Assembly: GCF_000766865.1 (NCBI RefSeq)
Contig: NZ_JNFA01000001.1
Location: 1 to 64,000 of the forward strand
DNA length: 64,000 bases
Direction: 5' to 3'
From: Listeria booriae
Lineage (GTDB): Bacteria; Bacillota; Bacilli; Lactobacillales; Listeriaceae
Part shown: positions 16,760 to 26,278 of the stretch, piece after piece
Layout: each line of letters begins with the position of its first letter
Numbering within the stretch: the first letter of the stretch is position 1
The notes under the pieces: model-generated
Told to the model about the DNA's origin: nothing
The model's database searches: none
The model's input: the letters and a program-made list of their open reading frames with translations, nothing else
Translations under genes and position numbers: made by a program

Positions 16760-19540
16760 TTAATCTTCTACTGCTTGTAATTCTTGATTATTGTCTAGTT
16801 GAGATACGCCTTCAAGATGTTTCTTTTGTAATTGTTTCATTCCGAACCATAGTAGGCCGGCGAATACTGCGAAGATTCCTACAAGAACGAACAGGCTTTG
16901 GAAGTAAACGTTCATGCCGATTCCGCTTGTAATGGCTTGTCTGAATCCGTAGATAGAGTAAGTCATTGGTAGGAATGGGTGAATCGCGTTGAAGAATCCG
17001 TTTGTTAGTGGCATTGGGAATGTTCCGCCTGCACCGCCAAGTTGTACGATGAGTAAGATCATTGCAACAAAGCGACCTGGGTTATCAAATGTCATAGCTA
17101 GGAACATGATGATGAACATGTACGCCAGTGACGTTGTAATTGCCATTGCATAAAATTGAATCAGTGAATCTACGTGTAATCCGAGTACTAACATAACTGT
17201 TGCTTGGATAAGTGCCATCACGATTGCTACGAAAGCGCCAATTGATGCTTTACTTGCCCACCATGCTGTACTTGTTTGACCACGCATTGAGATTTTTCTG
17301 ATTGGGAATACGAAGTTGAATACTAGGGCACCAACATATAGTGCTAGTGACATGACATATGGTGCTAATGCTGCGCCGTAATTTGGAACTGTACTGTAAT
17401 TTTTGTGATTTACTTTGTCTGGGCTTGCGAACATATCGAAGTTCTTATCTGTTGGGTTTAATTGACCCATTTGTCGGCTTCCTGCTGCTAATTTTGAAGA
17501 TAGTTCTGTTGCGCCTGCATTTAGTTTGTCAATGCCTGTTCCAAGTTGTGCGGAACCTGCTGCTAGTTGTGCTGATCCGTTGTGAATTTCACCTGCGCCA
17601 TTGCTTAGTGCTGCTGCGCCATTTTGTAATTTTGGTGCATTGGCTACAAGTTCGTTCGTGCCATCTGCTAATTGTGCTGCGCCGTTATTTAGTGCATTTA
17701 CGCCATTTGTTAGAGCTGGTAGTTGACCTGAGAAAGTATTCATGCCGCCTGCAAGTTTTGTTGCACCGTTATTTAGGTCTGCTGATTTGCTACCTAGTTC
17801 AGATGTTCCGTCGTTGATTTTTTTCAAACCGTTATTTAGAGCTTGGCTACCGTCTGTTAATTGGTTTACGCCGCTTGCTAAACTTGGTACTTTTGCGTTT
17901 AATTCTTTGGCACCTGTTGTCGCGTCTGCAATACCGCTATGAAGTGCTGTTGCGCCGCCAAGTAATGTGTTCTGGTCGTTTGCGCTACCTACTGCTTTTT
18001 GAATATCAGCCATTGAACCGATTAGAGCGTTTGTACCGCTGTAAATACCTGGGTTACCGTTAAAGCCATTGTTTAATTGACTAACGCCAGATTGTAATGC
18101 CTCAATTTCACCGATGCTGTCTGGGATATCTGCTAATAATTGACTCATTTCTTCTAGATCTTTATGCAACATTTGAATGATTTCGTTTTGCTTTTGTGCT
18201 TGATCTGCCAAAATTGGTTTAATGTCGTTAATCAAATTAGCTTTGTCTTCTGGAGCTAGTGTTTCTGAGGCTTCGATTTTAGCGATAATTTGTTCGCTAT
18301 GGTTGCCGTTTGTTAATGCTTCTAGTGCTGCTAGGCGTTCTTCGATTTTGTTAACGGTTGGTTCGATTGCCTTGCCTTTGTCAACAATGCTCGTTAATGT
18401 TGTGTTATTAACTTGTTGATTTAATTCGGCAAGTCCTGTTTTAAATTGGTTCAAGCCACTTTGTAATTCTGCGATTTGTGATTTGCTCGTCGGGCTTGAA
18501 AGGTTAGAATCTAATGTTTCTAGTCCTGATTTTAGTTGTGCGCTACCTGTGTTTAATTTTTCTAGTCCTGTTTGTAGTTCGCCAACACCGTTTTCTAGGT
18601 TTGGTAACTGATTATTTAGATCATTCAGACCTTTCGTTAGGCTTGATGAACCTGCAAGAGCGGATGACGTACCTTTATTTAGTTCGTTCACGCCTGATGT
18701 ATATTGTCCAACACCGTTTGATAATTGGCTAGCACCAGCGTCAAGTGCTGCAACACCATTTGTTAATGGGCCGACATTAGAGGCTAGTTTTTTCGTACCT
18801 GCATCTAATTGCGCCGCGCCATTGTTTGCTTTTTCGACGCCTGCAACGTACTGATCTAAGCCGACATTAAAAGTATCTGCGCCGTTCTCAAACGTAATCG
18901 TGCTGTTTGCTAATTTATCAAGATTCGTCGTTATTTCTTTGTTCCCATCACTAAGTTTGTTTCCACCGTCAGCAATTTGTTCCGCACCATCGGCAGCTTG
19001 TACAATCCCGCTGCCTAGCTTACCAACTTGTGCAAAAATCGTTTCTGCATAACCTTTCGTCACACTCGTTCCAACTTGTGCTTTCAAGTCTTCAATCGCC
19101 ATTTTCGTTACTTCTTCACCAATGAAATTAAGAGAGCCATTTGTTTCATAGCCAATCTCCATTTTTTTCGGGTTCTCATCTAGAAGTGTCGTCGCGTTTT
19201 TAGAGAAGTCTTTTGGCAGAGTCACGATCATGTAGTATTTAAGGTCTTTCATGCCTTGTTGCGCTTCTTCTTTAGAAACAAAACGCCAGTCTAGCGAATC
19301 ATCTTTTTTCAGTTTAGCGACTAGTTGATCGCCGACATCCATTTTCTGTCCTTGGAAGTCCACTGTTTCATCTAAGTTCACGACCGCGACTGGCAAATGA
19401 CTTGCCTTACCATATGGGTCCCACACTGATTTTAAGAAAAAGCTTGCATACATTATTGGGATAAAAAGAATTGCTATAAAAGAAATTAGTAGTACCTTAT
19501 TATGAAATAGTTTTTTCCACTCATTTTTGACCATATTCAT
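16760..19540 (-). CDS. yhgE: YhgE/Pip-family membrane protein, copy 2
   Basis: A 926-residue protein when started at ATG 19540, which follows AGGAGG; the open frame continues to 19699 but that extension lacks a ribosome site. Layout: N-terminal membrane segment (about 12-35), long extracellular region of G/N-L-x-x-G repeats (NNGAAQLADGTNEL and similar), and about five C-terminal membrane helices ending in VSQLDNNQELQ, which is also the end of copy 1. N-terminal and C-terminal parts match copy 1 closely; the repeat region is about 100 residues longer. It is transcribed alone, with its own promoter, a few hundred bases from the Mga-type regulator. Confidence 0.88.
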   Translation of the reverse strand: MNMVKNEWKKLFHNKVLLISFIAILFIPIMYASFFLKSVWDPYGKASHLPVAVVNLDETVDFQGQKMDVGDQLVAKLKKDDSLDWRFVSKEEAQQGMKDLKYYMIVTLPKDFSKNATTLLDENPKKMEIGYETNGSLNFIGEEVTKMAIEDLKAQVGTSVTKGYAETIFAQVGKLGSGIVQAADGAEQIADGGNKLSDGNKEITTNLDKLANSTITFENGADTFNVGLDQYVAGVEKANNGAAQLDAGTKKLASNVGPLTNGVAALDAGASQLSNGVGQYTSGVNELNKGTSSALAGSSSLTKGLNDLNNQLPNLENGVGELQTGLEKLNTGSAQLKSGLETLDSNLSSPTSKSQIAELQSGLNQFKTGLAELNQQVNNTTLTSIVDKGKAIEPTVNKIEERLAALEALTNGNHSEQIIAKIEASETLAPEDKANLINDIKPILADQAQKQNEIIQMLHKDLEEMSQLLADIPDSIGEIEALQSGVSQLNNGFNGNPGIYSGTNALIGSMADIQKAVGSANDQNTLLGGATALHSGIADATTGAKELNAKVPSLASGVNQLTDGSQALNNGLKKINDGTSELGSKSADLNNGATKLAGGMNTFSGQLPALTNGVNALNNGAAQLADGTNELVANAPKLQNGAAALSNGAGEIHNGSAQLAAGSAQLGTGIDKLNAGATELSSKLAAGSRQMGQLNPTDKNFDMFASPDKVNHKNYSTVPNYGAALAPYVMSLALYVGALVFNFVFPIRKISMRGQTSTAWWASKASIGAFVAIVMALIQATVMLVLGLHVDSLIQFYAMAITTSLAYMFIIMFLAMTFDNPGRFVAMILLIVQLGGAGGTFPMPLTNGFFNAIHPFLPMTYSIYGFRQAITSGIGMNVYFQSLFVLVGIFAVFAGLLWFGMKQLQKKHLEGVSQLDNNQELQAVED

Positions 19541-19600
19541 ATTTAATATTTCCTCCTTCAAATTCTTCAAGATATTTGTCATCTCTTGCTTACAAATACA

Positions 19601-19643
19601 AGTATATAGATTTTTGAAGCTTGGAAATTCTTGTTTTTGTCGT
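19601..19643 (-). promoter_or_regulatory. Promoter of yhgE copy 2
   Basis: On the minus strand TATACT (19606-19601) is preceded 28 nt upstream by ACGACAAAA (19643-19635), the same arrangement as at the two pva promoters. It lies about 60-100 nt before the chosen start at 19540. Confidence 0.6.
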
Positions 19644-19737
19644 TTTGTGTGCATAAAAATGGTGGCGGGTATTAAAAGGGGTGAAAACATTGTAAACAAG
19701 CCATTTCATAAGTAGATTCACATGTTATTCAGCTATA

Positions 19738-19805
19738 CAAAAAAAGCAGAAACCTTTGTATAACCCAATTTTTTTAAAATGGACATACAAGATTCCTGCT
19801 CATTT
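19738..19805 (-). terminator. Probable terminator after the LAKTG surface protein
   Basis: A long imperfect stem: AGCAG...TTGTAT pairs with ATACAA...CTGCT around an AT-rich loop, followed on the minus strand by seven T residues. It lies 17 nt after the stop at 19822. Confidence 0.6.
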
Positions 19806-19821
19806 CGCGTTAACGGCGTGA

Positions 19822-22128
19822 CTACCTCACACTTTTTCTATACCAAAGCAAAGCAGCTCCTAAAAGAAGTAGCGTGACACCAAGAAGAATGAAATGTTCC
19901 TCCGATTGGTCTCCTGTTTTCGCTAATTTCATTGGTTTTGCATCTGATTTAGATTTCGTATCTGGTTTAGACTCTGATTCTGCCTTATCTGGTTTAACTA
20001 TCGGCTCTATCTTCGGTGTGTCAGTAATGCCAGGCTTTTCAACTGGAAGTGTAATTTCTGGTTTTACTATTGGCGTATCCATTGGTTTGGTCGGAGCCTT
20101 GGCCGGAATTTCTGGCTTGCTCTCTGGCATTTCAGGTTCCGGTAACACAGGTTCTGGCGTGAAAAGATGGCTATTTTCCTTCACTACCTCCACGGCAGTA
20201 TTATTTTCCCCAAACTCAATTTCAAATGATACTGGCTCTTCATCCAGCATATATCCTTGAGGCGCATCTGTTTCCACGAATGCATATACGCCAGGATCTA
20301 ATTCCAGCGTTACTTTTCCGTCTTCATCCGTTATTAAATCTTCTAATAAAACATTCCCATCTTGATCCAGCAACTCAAAAGATGCTCCAGCTAGCGTATT
20401 CTCACGATTGGTCGCCTCGATTTTCGTCAGTGTGACCGTTCCTGTCTGCAACTTATTCTCTGTTCCAACTACAATCGGCGTCACATCCTGATCCGCAACA
20501 ACGACGAGATATGGCGTACTATCCAAGACATATCCCACAGGCGCCTCAATTTCCGTTACTGTATAATTCCCAAGCGGAAGTGCCTTCGTTACTAAAAATC
20601 CTGCTTCATCTGTCGCTCCCTCAAAAACAACCTCTGCCTTGTCATTCTTCACTTCATAAACTGCACCAGCTACTGGATTCTGATGATTGTCTACTTTCTG
20701 GATGCTTATTCGCCCGTCATATTTCCTCGTAGATACAGCATTCGAATAGATTACATTATTCTCCACCGTCAAATAAGCTTGGTTAGACAATAAATCGCCT
20801 ATTTTCAGCGCTTCGACATTCACCTTAAATCGCCATTCCATCTGATTGGTTTTCGGTATATCAACCAGTGTTGTAATCCTAATCTCATTATCCACTAGCT
20901 GCATATCTACCACGCTATCATCATACGGCAAAAGGGTGGGTGACTTAATTCTCTCATCCAATGGATCGGTAATCGTTGTCCCCGCAGGAATAGCATCACC
21001 ATCTAAGGATGTCAATCTCAGCGTATAAACCAGTTCATTATCATCATAGTTGAGCGCTGTTTTATCCACACTTTTATTTAAAATATAGCTGGTTCCAAAA
21101 TGTTTGATTGGTTTTACAGGCACAGATTTGACAACATCTGCGCGATTGTTTGCCGATAATTGGGCAACATTTTGCTGTAAACCAGTATTTACATCATCCA
21201 CATTTAGTGCATATTCAATGAAATACGTATCATCTACAGTCAAATCTCCTAATTCTACTGTAAAACGATTCGTTTCCTTATCTAGATGGATTTTATCTTG
21301 AAAATCTGCAGTGACATACTTATATTTTGTCGCTGTCCCATTTGCATCAAAACCCGTCACTTTCAAAATTCGAATTCCCTCTTTGTCCATCGCATCACCT
21401 GATACCGAAGGCTTAGTCGATGACGCTATCAACGATGTCCCTTTTGGCAGTGTATCCGTTATAACAACATTCTTCAAATCAATTCGTCTATAATTCACGA
21501 CCAACTGAAAACTATTATTCTCAGCATCCATCGTATTTAGTGTCGCAACGCCATCCTTATCAAAATCGCCTTTGTACCACTTGTCAAATAACGGCATAAT
21601 CGCAACGTTTTGCTTCTGCACATCTGCTGTTACTTGCTTATTTTGTCCCGCGTAGTCAACGGCAAATGTCTGTGTGTCATGGTAAGCATCACCAACAGTC
21701 ATTACCGGTGCACCGAATTTAATCTCAAAAATACCATTGAACGCGTCATTAGCTCCTATTGTACTTCTATCTATTGAAAATGTAAGCCGATAATTTGTCG
21801 CATCACTCGTTACATTTTCTAGTTTAAACGGCTGCGGAATATTTGTTTTTGTCGTGAAATCATTCGGGTTATACACAATCTCTTTCGGTATCGTCACAAC
21901 AATATTTCCATTATCCGATACGAAAGCACCTGCACTCCCAGAAATGTTGACGCGTAAATTGACTTCTTCCCGACTTTTAATTGTCCCCGTCACGATTGCT
22001 AATGATGTTTGAATGGAACTACTATCCTCTTTTGTTGCGCCACTTTGAGCAGTTGCGAATACACCAAATAGTGGTAAACATAGAATTGCAATAAGTAAGC
22101 ACGCAATAAATTTTTTATTTTTCCCCAT
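19822..22128 (-). CDS. Cell-wall-anchored surface protein with CnaB domains (LAKTG motif)
   Basis: A 768-residue secreted protein. A signal peptide (about 1-28) is followed by an adhesive, Cna-A-like beta region (about 40-470), then two SpaA/CnaB-type domains (about 475-555 starting ISIQKVDNHQNPVAGAVYEV, and 560-650 starting GTVTLTKIEATNRENTLAGA). Each has the Lys, Glu and Asn/Asp context of isopeptide-forming CnaB folds. A proline/lysine-rich stalk (650-735) leads to LAKTG, a hydrophobic stretch and WYRKSVR. LAKTG departs from the usual LPXTG. It should be attached to peptidoglycan by sortase. It has its own promoter region and terminator. The ligand is unknown. Confidence 0.87.
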   Translation of the reverse strand: MGKNKKFIACLLIAILCLPLFGVFATAQSGATKEDSSSIQTSLAIVTGTIKSREEVNLRVNISGSAGAFVSDNGNIVVTIPKEIVYNPNDFTTKTNIPQPFKLENVTSDATNYRLTFSIDRSTIGANDAFNGIFEIKFGAPVMTVGDAYHDTQTFAVDYAGQNKQVTADVQKQNVAIMPLFDKWYKGDFDKDGVATLNTMDAENNSFQLVVNYRRIDLKNVVITDTLPKGTSLIASSTKPSVSGDAMDKEGIRILKVTGFDANGTATKYKYVTADFQDKIHLDKETNRFTVELGDLTVDDTYFIEYALNVDDVNTGLQQNVAQLSANNRADVVKSVPVKPIKHFGTSYILNKSVDKTALNYDDNELVYTLRLTSLDGDAIPAGTTITDPLDERIKSPTLLPYDDSVVDMQLVDNEIRITTLVDIPKTNQMEWRFKVNVEALKIGDLLSNQAYLTVENNVIYSNAVSTRKYDGRISIQKVDNHQNPVAGAVYEVKNDKAEVVFEGATDEAGFLVTKALPLGNYTVTEIEAPVGYVLDSTPYLVVVADQDVTPIVVGTENKLQTGTVTLTKIEATNRENTLAGASFELLDQDGNVLLEDLITDEDGKVTLELDPGVYAFVETDAPQGYMLDEEPVSFEIEFGENNTAVEVVKENSHLFTPEPVLPEPEMPESKPEIPAKAPTKPMDTPIVKPEITLPVEKPGITDTPKIEPIVKPDKAESESKPDTKSKSDAKPMKLAKTGDQSEEHFILLGVTLLLLGAALLWYRKSVR

Positions 22129-22432
22129 TGTTTGTCTCCTTTATTCCTTTATTTCAAGCGCTATGTTTCATAAAACTTCAAGTGTTAATCATTGAACTGT
22201 ATGCCTCCCAATCGTTTTAATGAATACACTTCCATCATAATCCCTTCTATACACTGGTTAAAGATGCATTTATATACCATTTGCAAATTATATAATCTTT
22301 TATGACTATTATGTGTCTATGTATAGCGTCACATTCAAAGTATATGAAAATCATTCTCTCTCTCGAAAGGAAAAGGCTGGCACTTCCAAACAGAAAAACG
22401 ACAACTGGATTTTATGACCAACTCTTCTTGAA
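22129..22432. other. Intergenic region upstream of the LAKTG protein
   Basis: An AT-rich region. It includes the palindrome ATTTGCAAAT near 22280-22289, similar to ATTTGCAT elements near 30034 and 50188. No gene is seen. I cannot fix the promoter. Confidence 0.35.
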
Positions 22433-22477
22433 CGCAAAAAAAGTCGCTTGAAAACCTCATTAGGTTCTCAAGCGACT
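22433..22477 (-). terminator. Strong terminator after the giant surface protein
   Basis: A stem of about 15 bp with one mismatch, AGTCGCTTGA/TCAAGCGACT plus AACCT/AGGTT, followed by seven T residues on the minus strand. It lies 32 nt after the stop at 22509. Confidence 0.9.
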
Positions 22478-22508
22478 GCTAAAATGTTTTTCTTTTATCT
22501 CTTAATTT

Positions 22509-25500
22509 TTAACGATTTTGTTTCCTTTTGTTAAGGAAAATAATAGCTCCAATTGCTACAAGTAAGCTTCCAAATAAGAGTGTTAGCAAGGATAAACTAT
22601 CTCCTGTTTTTGGTAATTTACTCATTAACGTTGTGCGATCTTTATCTTTACCTGTCTTCTCTAATTTGCTAGAACCATTATCTGGTTTAGAAGGATTTTC
22701 AGGTTTTTGCGGAGTTTCTGGTTGACCTGGGTTTTCAGGTTGTTCTGGTTGTTCTGGTTGACCCGGGTTCCCTGGATTTTCTGGTTGTCCTGGAGTTTCT
22801 GGATCTGGTTTCTTGATAAAGCGAACCGTTTGATCTAAGTCATTAATATCTTCATGGGCCACAACTTCTTTGCCATTGCGGAATAATTTCTCAAAGACAA
22901 CGACTTCGCTTCCGCCTAGTTCACGTGCATCTAAGTCAAAGGCTACTTCTACGACACCACTTGGCTCTTCTGGTGTGAAGGTTGTTTCGCCTAGCACTTC
23001 TTTACCGTTTGATAGGACTGGCTTCCCTGTTGCTTTGTCCATGAGTTTTCCTGTGACAGTATATTCTTTTCCAACGATTAAGTCTTCATAGTATACCTTG
23101 TCAATAATGCTTACTTTTTCTTCTGGCATGATTTCTTTCTCACCATTTTTATCTGTCGCGATGGTTTTTAGGTCTGGTTTCGTGAATTTCACGGTTTGGT
23201 CTGCGTCATTAATGTCTGTATGCACCGCTACTTCTTTGTCGTCGGTATACAGGCGCTCAAATGCTACGACTTCTTGACCTGCTAAAGCTTTGGCGTTGAA
23301 CGTGAAGGTTACGTCTACTTCGCCATTTGGTGTTTCTGGTGTAAATGTTGTTTCTGCTTCTACTTGCTCACCGTCAACTAATAATGGTGCTTCTGTAGAT
23401 TTGTCCATCAAAATTCCTTTAACCGTGTACTCACGACCTGGCGTAAGATTTTCATAACGAACCGTATCGACTAGGCTGATTTCTTCTTCTGGGCTTGGGC
23501 TTTGTGTGCCTGTCTCTACGTCACGTAATGTTGTCCCGATTTCTGGTGTTTTGATTGTTACTGTTTGTCCTTTATCATTGATGTCTTCATGAGTAACTAC
23601 TTCTTTCCCGTTACGCATTAATTTCTCGAATACTACTAGGTCCTTACCGTATAAGTCACTTGCGTCAAATGTGAACGCTACTTCTACAGAACCATCTGTT
23701 TCTTCTGGTGTGAATGTTGTTTCGCCGCGTACTTCTTCACCTTTTACAAGAACTGGTGCATTTGTGGCTTTGTCCATCAAAATTCCTTGGACCGTGTATT
23801 CTTTACCTGCGATTAGGTCTTTGTAGTCTACTACGTCGATGATAGTTACTTCGTTATCTGCATTTAGTTCTTTTTCACCGTTTTGGTCGGTTGCTGTTGT
23901 TCCGATTTCTGGTGTTTTGAACGTAACTGTTTGGTTTGCATCGTTAATATCTGTGTGAACGGCTACTTCTTTACCGTTTTGGTATAGGCGCTCAAACGCT
24001 ACAACGTCTTGTCCTGCTAAACCTTTGGCGTTGAATGTGAACGTTACTTCTACTTCACCATTCGCTGTTTCCGGTGTGAAAGTTGTTTCTGCTTCTACTT
24101 GCTCGCCGTCAATCACGAGTGGTGCTTCTGTTGCTTTGTCCATCAAGATTCCTTTAACTGTGTACTCACGACCTGGGATTAAGTTTTCGTATTGGACTAC
24201 GTCTACTAATGTTACTTCCTCTTCTGGACTCGGTGTTTGTGTTGCTGTTTCTTCGTCACGTAATGTGGTGCCAATAGCTGGATCTACCACTTTGATTGTT
24301 TGTTTCGCATCATTGATATCTTGGTGAACAGCCATGATCGCGCCATTTAATTTCAACGTTTCAAAAACAACGATGTCTTTGCCTTTTAGTTGTGATGCGT
24401 CTACTGTAAATTCGATTTCTTCCGTGCCATTAGTATTCGCTGGGCTAAACGATTTCGTCGCTGTTACCGTTTGACCGTCTACTAATAATGGTTGATTCGT
24501 TGCTTTGTCCATCAAAATTCCTTCGATATCATACGTTTGCGTTGTATCTAGATTTTGATATTGTACTTCATCGACAATCGTGATTGGTCCTGCGTGTACA
24601 TTGCTTTCGCCTGTTTCTTTATCACGTGCAACCGTTCCAATGCTTGGCTCGATGAATGATACGGTTTGTGTTAAACTATCTTTATCCGTGTGCTCAGCAA
24701 TTACTTGTCCTGACTCGTCTTTCAACACTTCAAAGACAACATACGAATTACCTTTTAAGTCTGTCGCGTCTAAATTGTTGAGTGGTACTGTGACTTCTCC
24801 AGATGCTGTTGTCGGGATGAATTCATGCGTTCCTTGTGTGAATACAATGTTTCCAGTTAACTTGTCTACCAATGTTGCTTCTAATGTGTAACGCTCACCT
24901 GGATTTAGGTTCGTGTACACAACGCGGTCACTAAGTTCCACGTTTTGATGCGGATGAATATCATGTTGTAATCCTGTGCTCGTTTCAAATGCAAATGTTT
25001 GTAAACTTGGTGTGAAGAAAGATACCGTTTGATCTGCATCGTTTAAATCTTCATGTGTTGCGACAACTGCATTTGTTGCTGTATCGATCAAACGCTCAAA
25101 TACAACGACTTGTTGTCCTTTCAATGCACGTGCGTCAAATCCGTCTAATTCTACGACTTCTTCGCCGTTCTCTGTTGTCGCTGTGAATGTTTTCGAACCT
25201 TGCGTCAATGTTGTTTGACCATTTTTCGTCATTAGTTTTGCTTCTAAACGATAGTTTTTGCCTGGTGTTAATTGCTCATACATAACACGGTCACTGATTA
25301 GTGTTGCCATGCCTGGATATAATTCTTTGTTATTCGTTCCTGTTTCAAAAGCTAACGTTTCGATTTGTGGTTGATAATCACGCTTGTTCGTGACGTTGTC
25401 TAATTCTAAAACAGTGGTATCACTCACAATTTCAAAATCAATCGCCTTACCATCTAAAATATAACCGCCAGTTGGTGCTTTTGTTTCAACAAAGTGGTAG

Positions 25501-25826
25501 TTACCATATGGTAAGTCATTTACTGTTACTTTACCTGTTGTCGCGGCACTTGTATAGACACCTAAAGCATTACCTGGCGCACTTGACGTACCTTCGTAAA
25601 GGGTAAACTCTGCACCTGCAAGCGGGTTTTGTGTATCTGCATCTACTTTTGTAAATTCTACGCTGCCAAGTGGTTCAATCGTTGCTTTGTTGGCAACTTT
25701 CAACTCAAATGGTACCGTTACTTGACCTTCCCCAATTGTAAATGTTCTTGCTGTCGCGTCTAACTCATAGCCTGCTGGTGCTTTTGTTTCCACAAAATAG
25801 TAGTTTCCAAATTCTAAGTTGTTCAC
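22509..25826 (-). CDS. C-terminal half of the interrupted LPXTG adhesin (T-Q ester domains)
   Basis: 1,105 codons in the downstream frame. There is no credible start at the 5' end (only a GTG inside a repeat), so it is a fragment. It holds the end of one CnaB domain, one more CnaB domain (LGSVEFTKVDADTQNPLAGAEF), then seven repeats of about 120 residues. Each repeat opens with a Thr in a motif like EIGTTATD and closes with DINDA(N/D)QTV, with VAFERL/VVFEKL near the end. This is the T-Q ester bond (VaFE) fold, where Thr and Gln form an internal ester cross-link (family knowledge). A stalk of P/E/N/Q and SKLPKTGDS plus a hydrophobic tail and KRKQNR follow. Confidence 0.75.
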   Translation of the reverse strand: MNNLEFGNYYFVETKAPAGYELDATARTFTIGEGQVTVPFELKVANKATIEPLGSVEFTKVDADTQNPLAGAEFTLYEGTSSAPGNALGVYTSAATTGKVTVNDLPYGNYHFVETKAPTGGYILDGKAIDFEIVSDTTVLELDNVTNKRDYQPQIETLAFETGTNNKELYPGMATLISDRVMYEQLTPGKNYRLEAKLMTKNGQTTLTQGSKTFTATTENGEEVVELDGFDARALKGQQVVVFERLIDTATNAVVATHEDLNDADQTVSFFTPSLQTFAFETSTGLQHDIHPHQNVELSDRVVYTNLNPGERYTLEATLVDKLTGNIVFTQGTHEFIPTTASGEVTVPLNNLDATDLKGNSYVVFEVLKDESGQVIAEHTDKDSLTQTVSFIEPSIGTVARDKETGESNVHAGPITIVDEVQYQNLDTTQTYDIEGILMDKATNQPLLVDGQTVTATKSFSPANTNGTEEIEFTVDASQLKGKDIVVFETLKLNGAIMAVHQDINDAKQTIKVVDPAIGTTLRDEETATQTPSPEEEVTLVDVVQYENLIPGREYTVKGILMDKATEAPLVIDGEQVEAETTFTPETANGEVEVTFTFNAKGLAGQDVVAFERLYQNGKEVAVHTDINDANQTVTFKTPEIGTTATDQNGEKELNADNEVTIIDVVDYKDLIAGKEYTVQGILMDKATNAPVLVKGEEVRGETTFTPEETDGSVEVAFTFDASDLYGKDLVVFEKLMRNGKEVVTHEDINDKGQTVTIKTPEIGTTLRDVETGTQSPSPEEEISLVDTVRYENLTPGREYTVKGILMDKSTEAPLLVDGEQVEAETTFTPETPNGEVDVTFTFNAKALAGQEVVAFERLYTDDKEVAVHTDINDADQTVKFTKPDLKTIATDKNGEKEIMPEEKVSIIDKVYYEDLIVGKEYTVTGKLMDKATGKPVLSNGKEVLGETTFTPEEPSGVVEVAFDLDARELGGSEVVVFEKLFRNGKEVVAHEDINDLDQTVRFIKKPDPETPGQPENPGNPGQPEQPEQPENPGQPETPQKPENPSKPDNGSSKLEKTGKDKDRTTLMSKLPKTGDSLSLLTLLFGSLLVAIGAIIFLNKRKQNR

Positions 25827-26278
25827 TTGGAACTCCCGATGCTGGTGTTACGTGGCTACTCACAAGTGCTCCTGATCCTGGTGTGCCTCGGAATAAATCG
25901 AACTCTGCTCCTGCTAAGCCTTTGCTCTCATCTGCTTCATCGTACTTGATTAATTCTACGGAACCTACTGGTGCTTCAATTGCTTTGTTGGCAACTTTCA
26001 ACTCAAATGGTACCGTTACTTGACCTTCCCCAATTGTAAATGTTCTTGCTGTCGCGTCTAACTCATAGCCTGCTGGTGCTTTGGTTTCCACAAAATAGTA
26101 GTTTCCAAATTCTAAGTTGTTCACTTGGAACTTCCCAGATGCTGGTGTTACATGGCTACTCACAAGTGTTCCTGATCCTCGTGTGCCTCGGAATAAATCG
26201 AACTCTGCTCCTGCTAAGCCTTTGCTCTCATCTGCTTCGTCATATTTAATGAGTTCTACAGACCCTACTGGTGTCTCT
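25681..26278. repeat. Tandem repeat of a 300-bp CnaB-encoding unit
   Basis: Two nearly identical units, about 25681-25978 (298 bp) and 25979-26278 (300 bp), each coding for a CnaB domain beginning VGSVELIKYDEADESKG. The two-base shortfall of the left unit is the frameshift described for the adhesin gene. Such repeats readily gain or lose units by recombination. Confidence 0.85.

Noticed and set aside
16760-19540. Type VII secretion component EsaA
   Set aside because: The protein shares the general topology of EsaA/YhgE relatives, but no esx, essC or other ess genes are nearby. YhgE/Pip is the safer call.
25765-25826. Treating 22509-25826 as an independent gene
   Set aside because: The only start codon is a GTG inside a CnaB repeat without a ribosome site, and the product would lack a signal peptide. 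It is the second half of a frameshifted gene.
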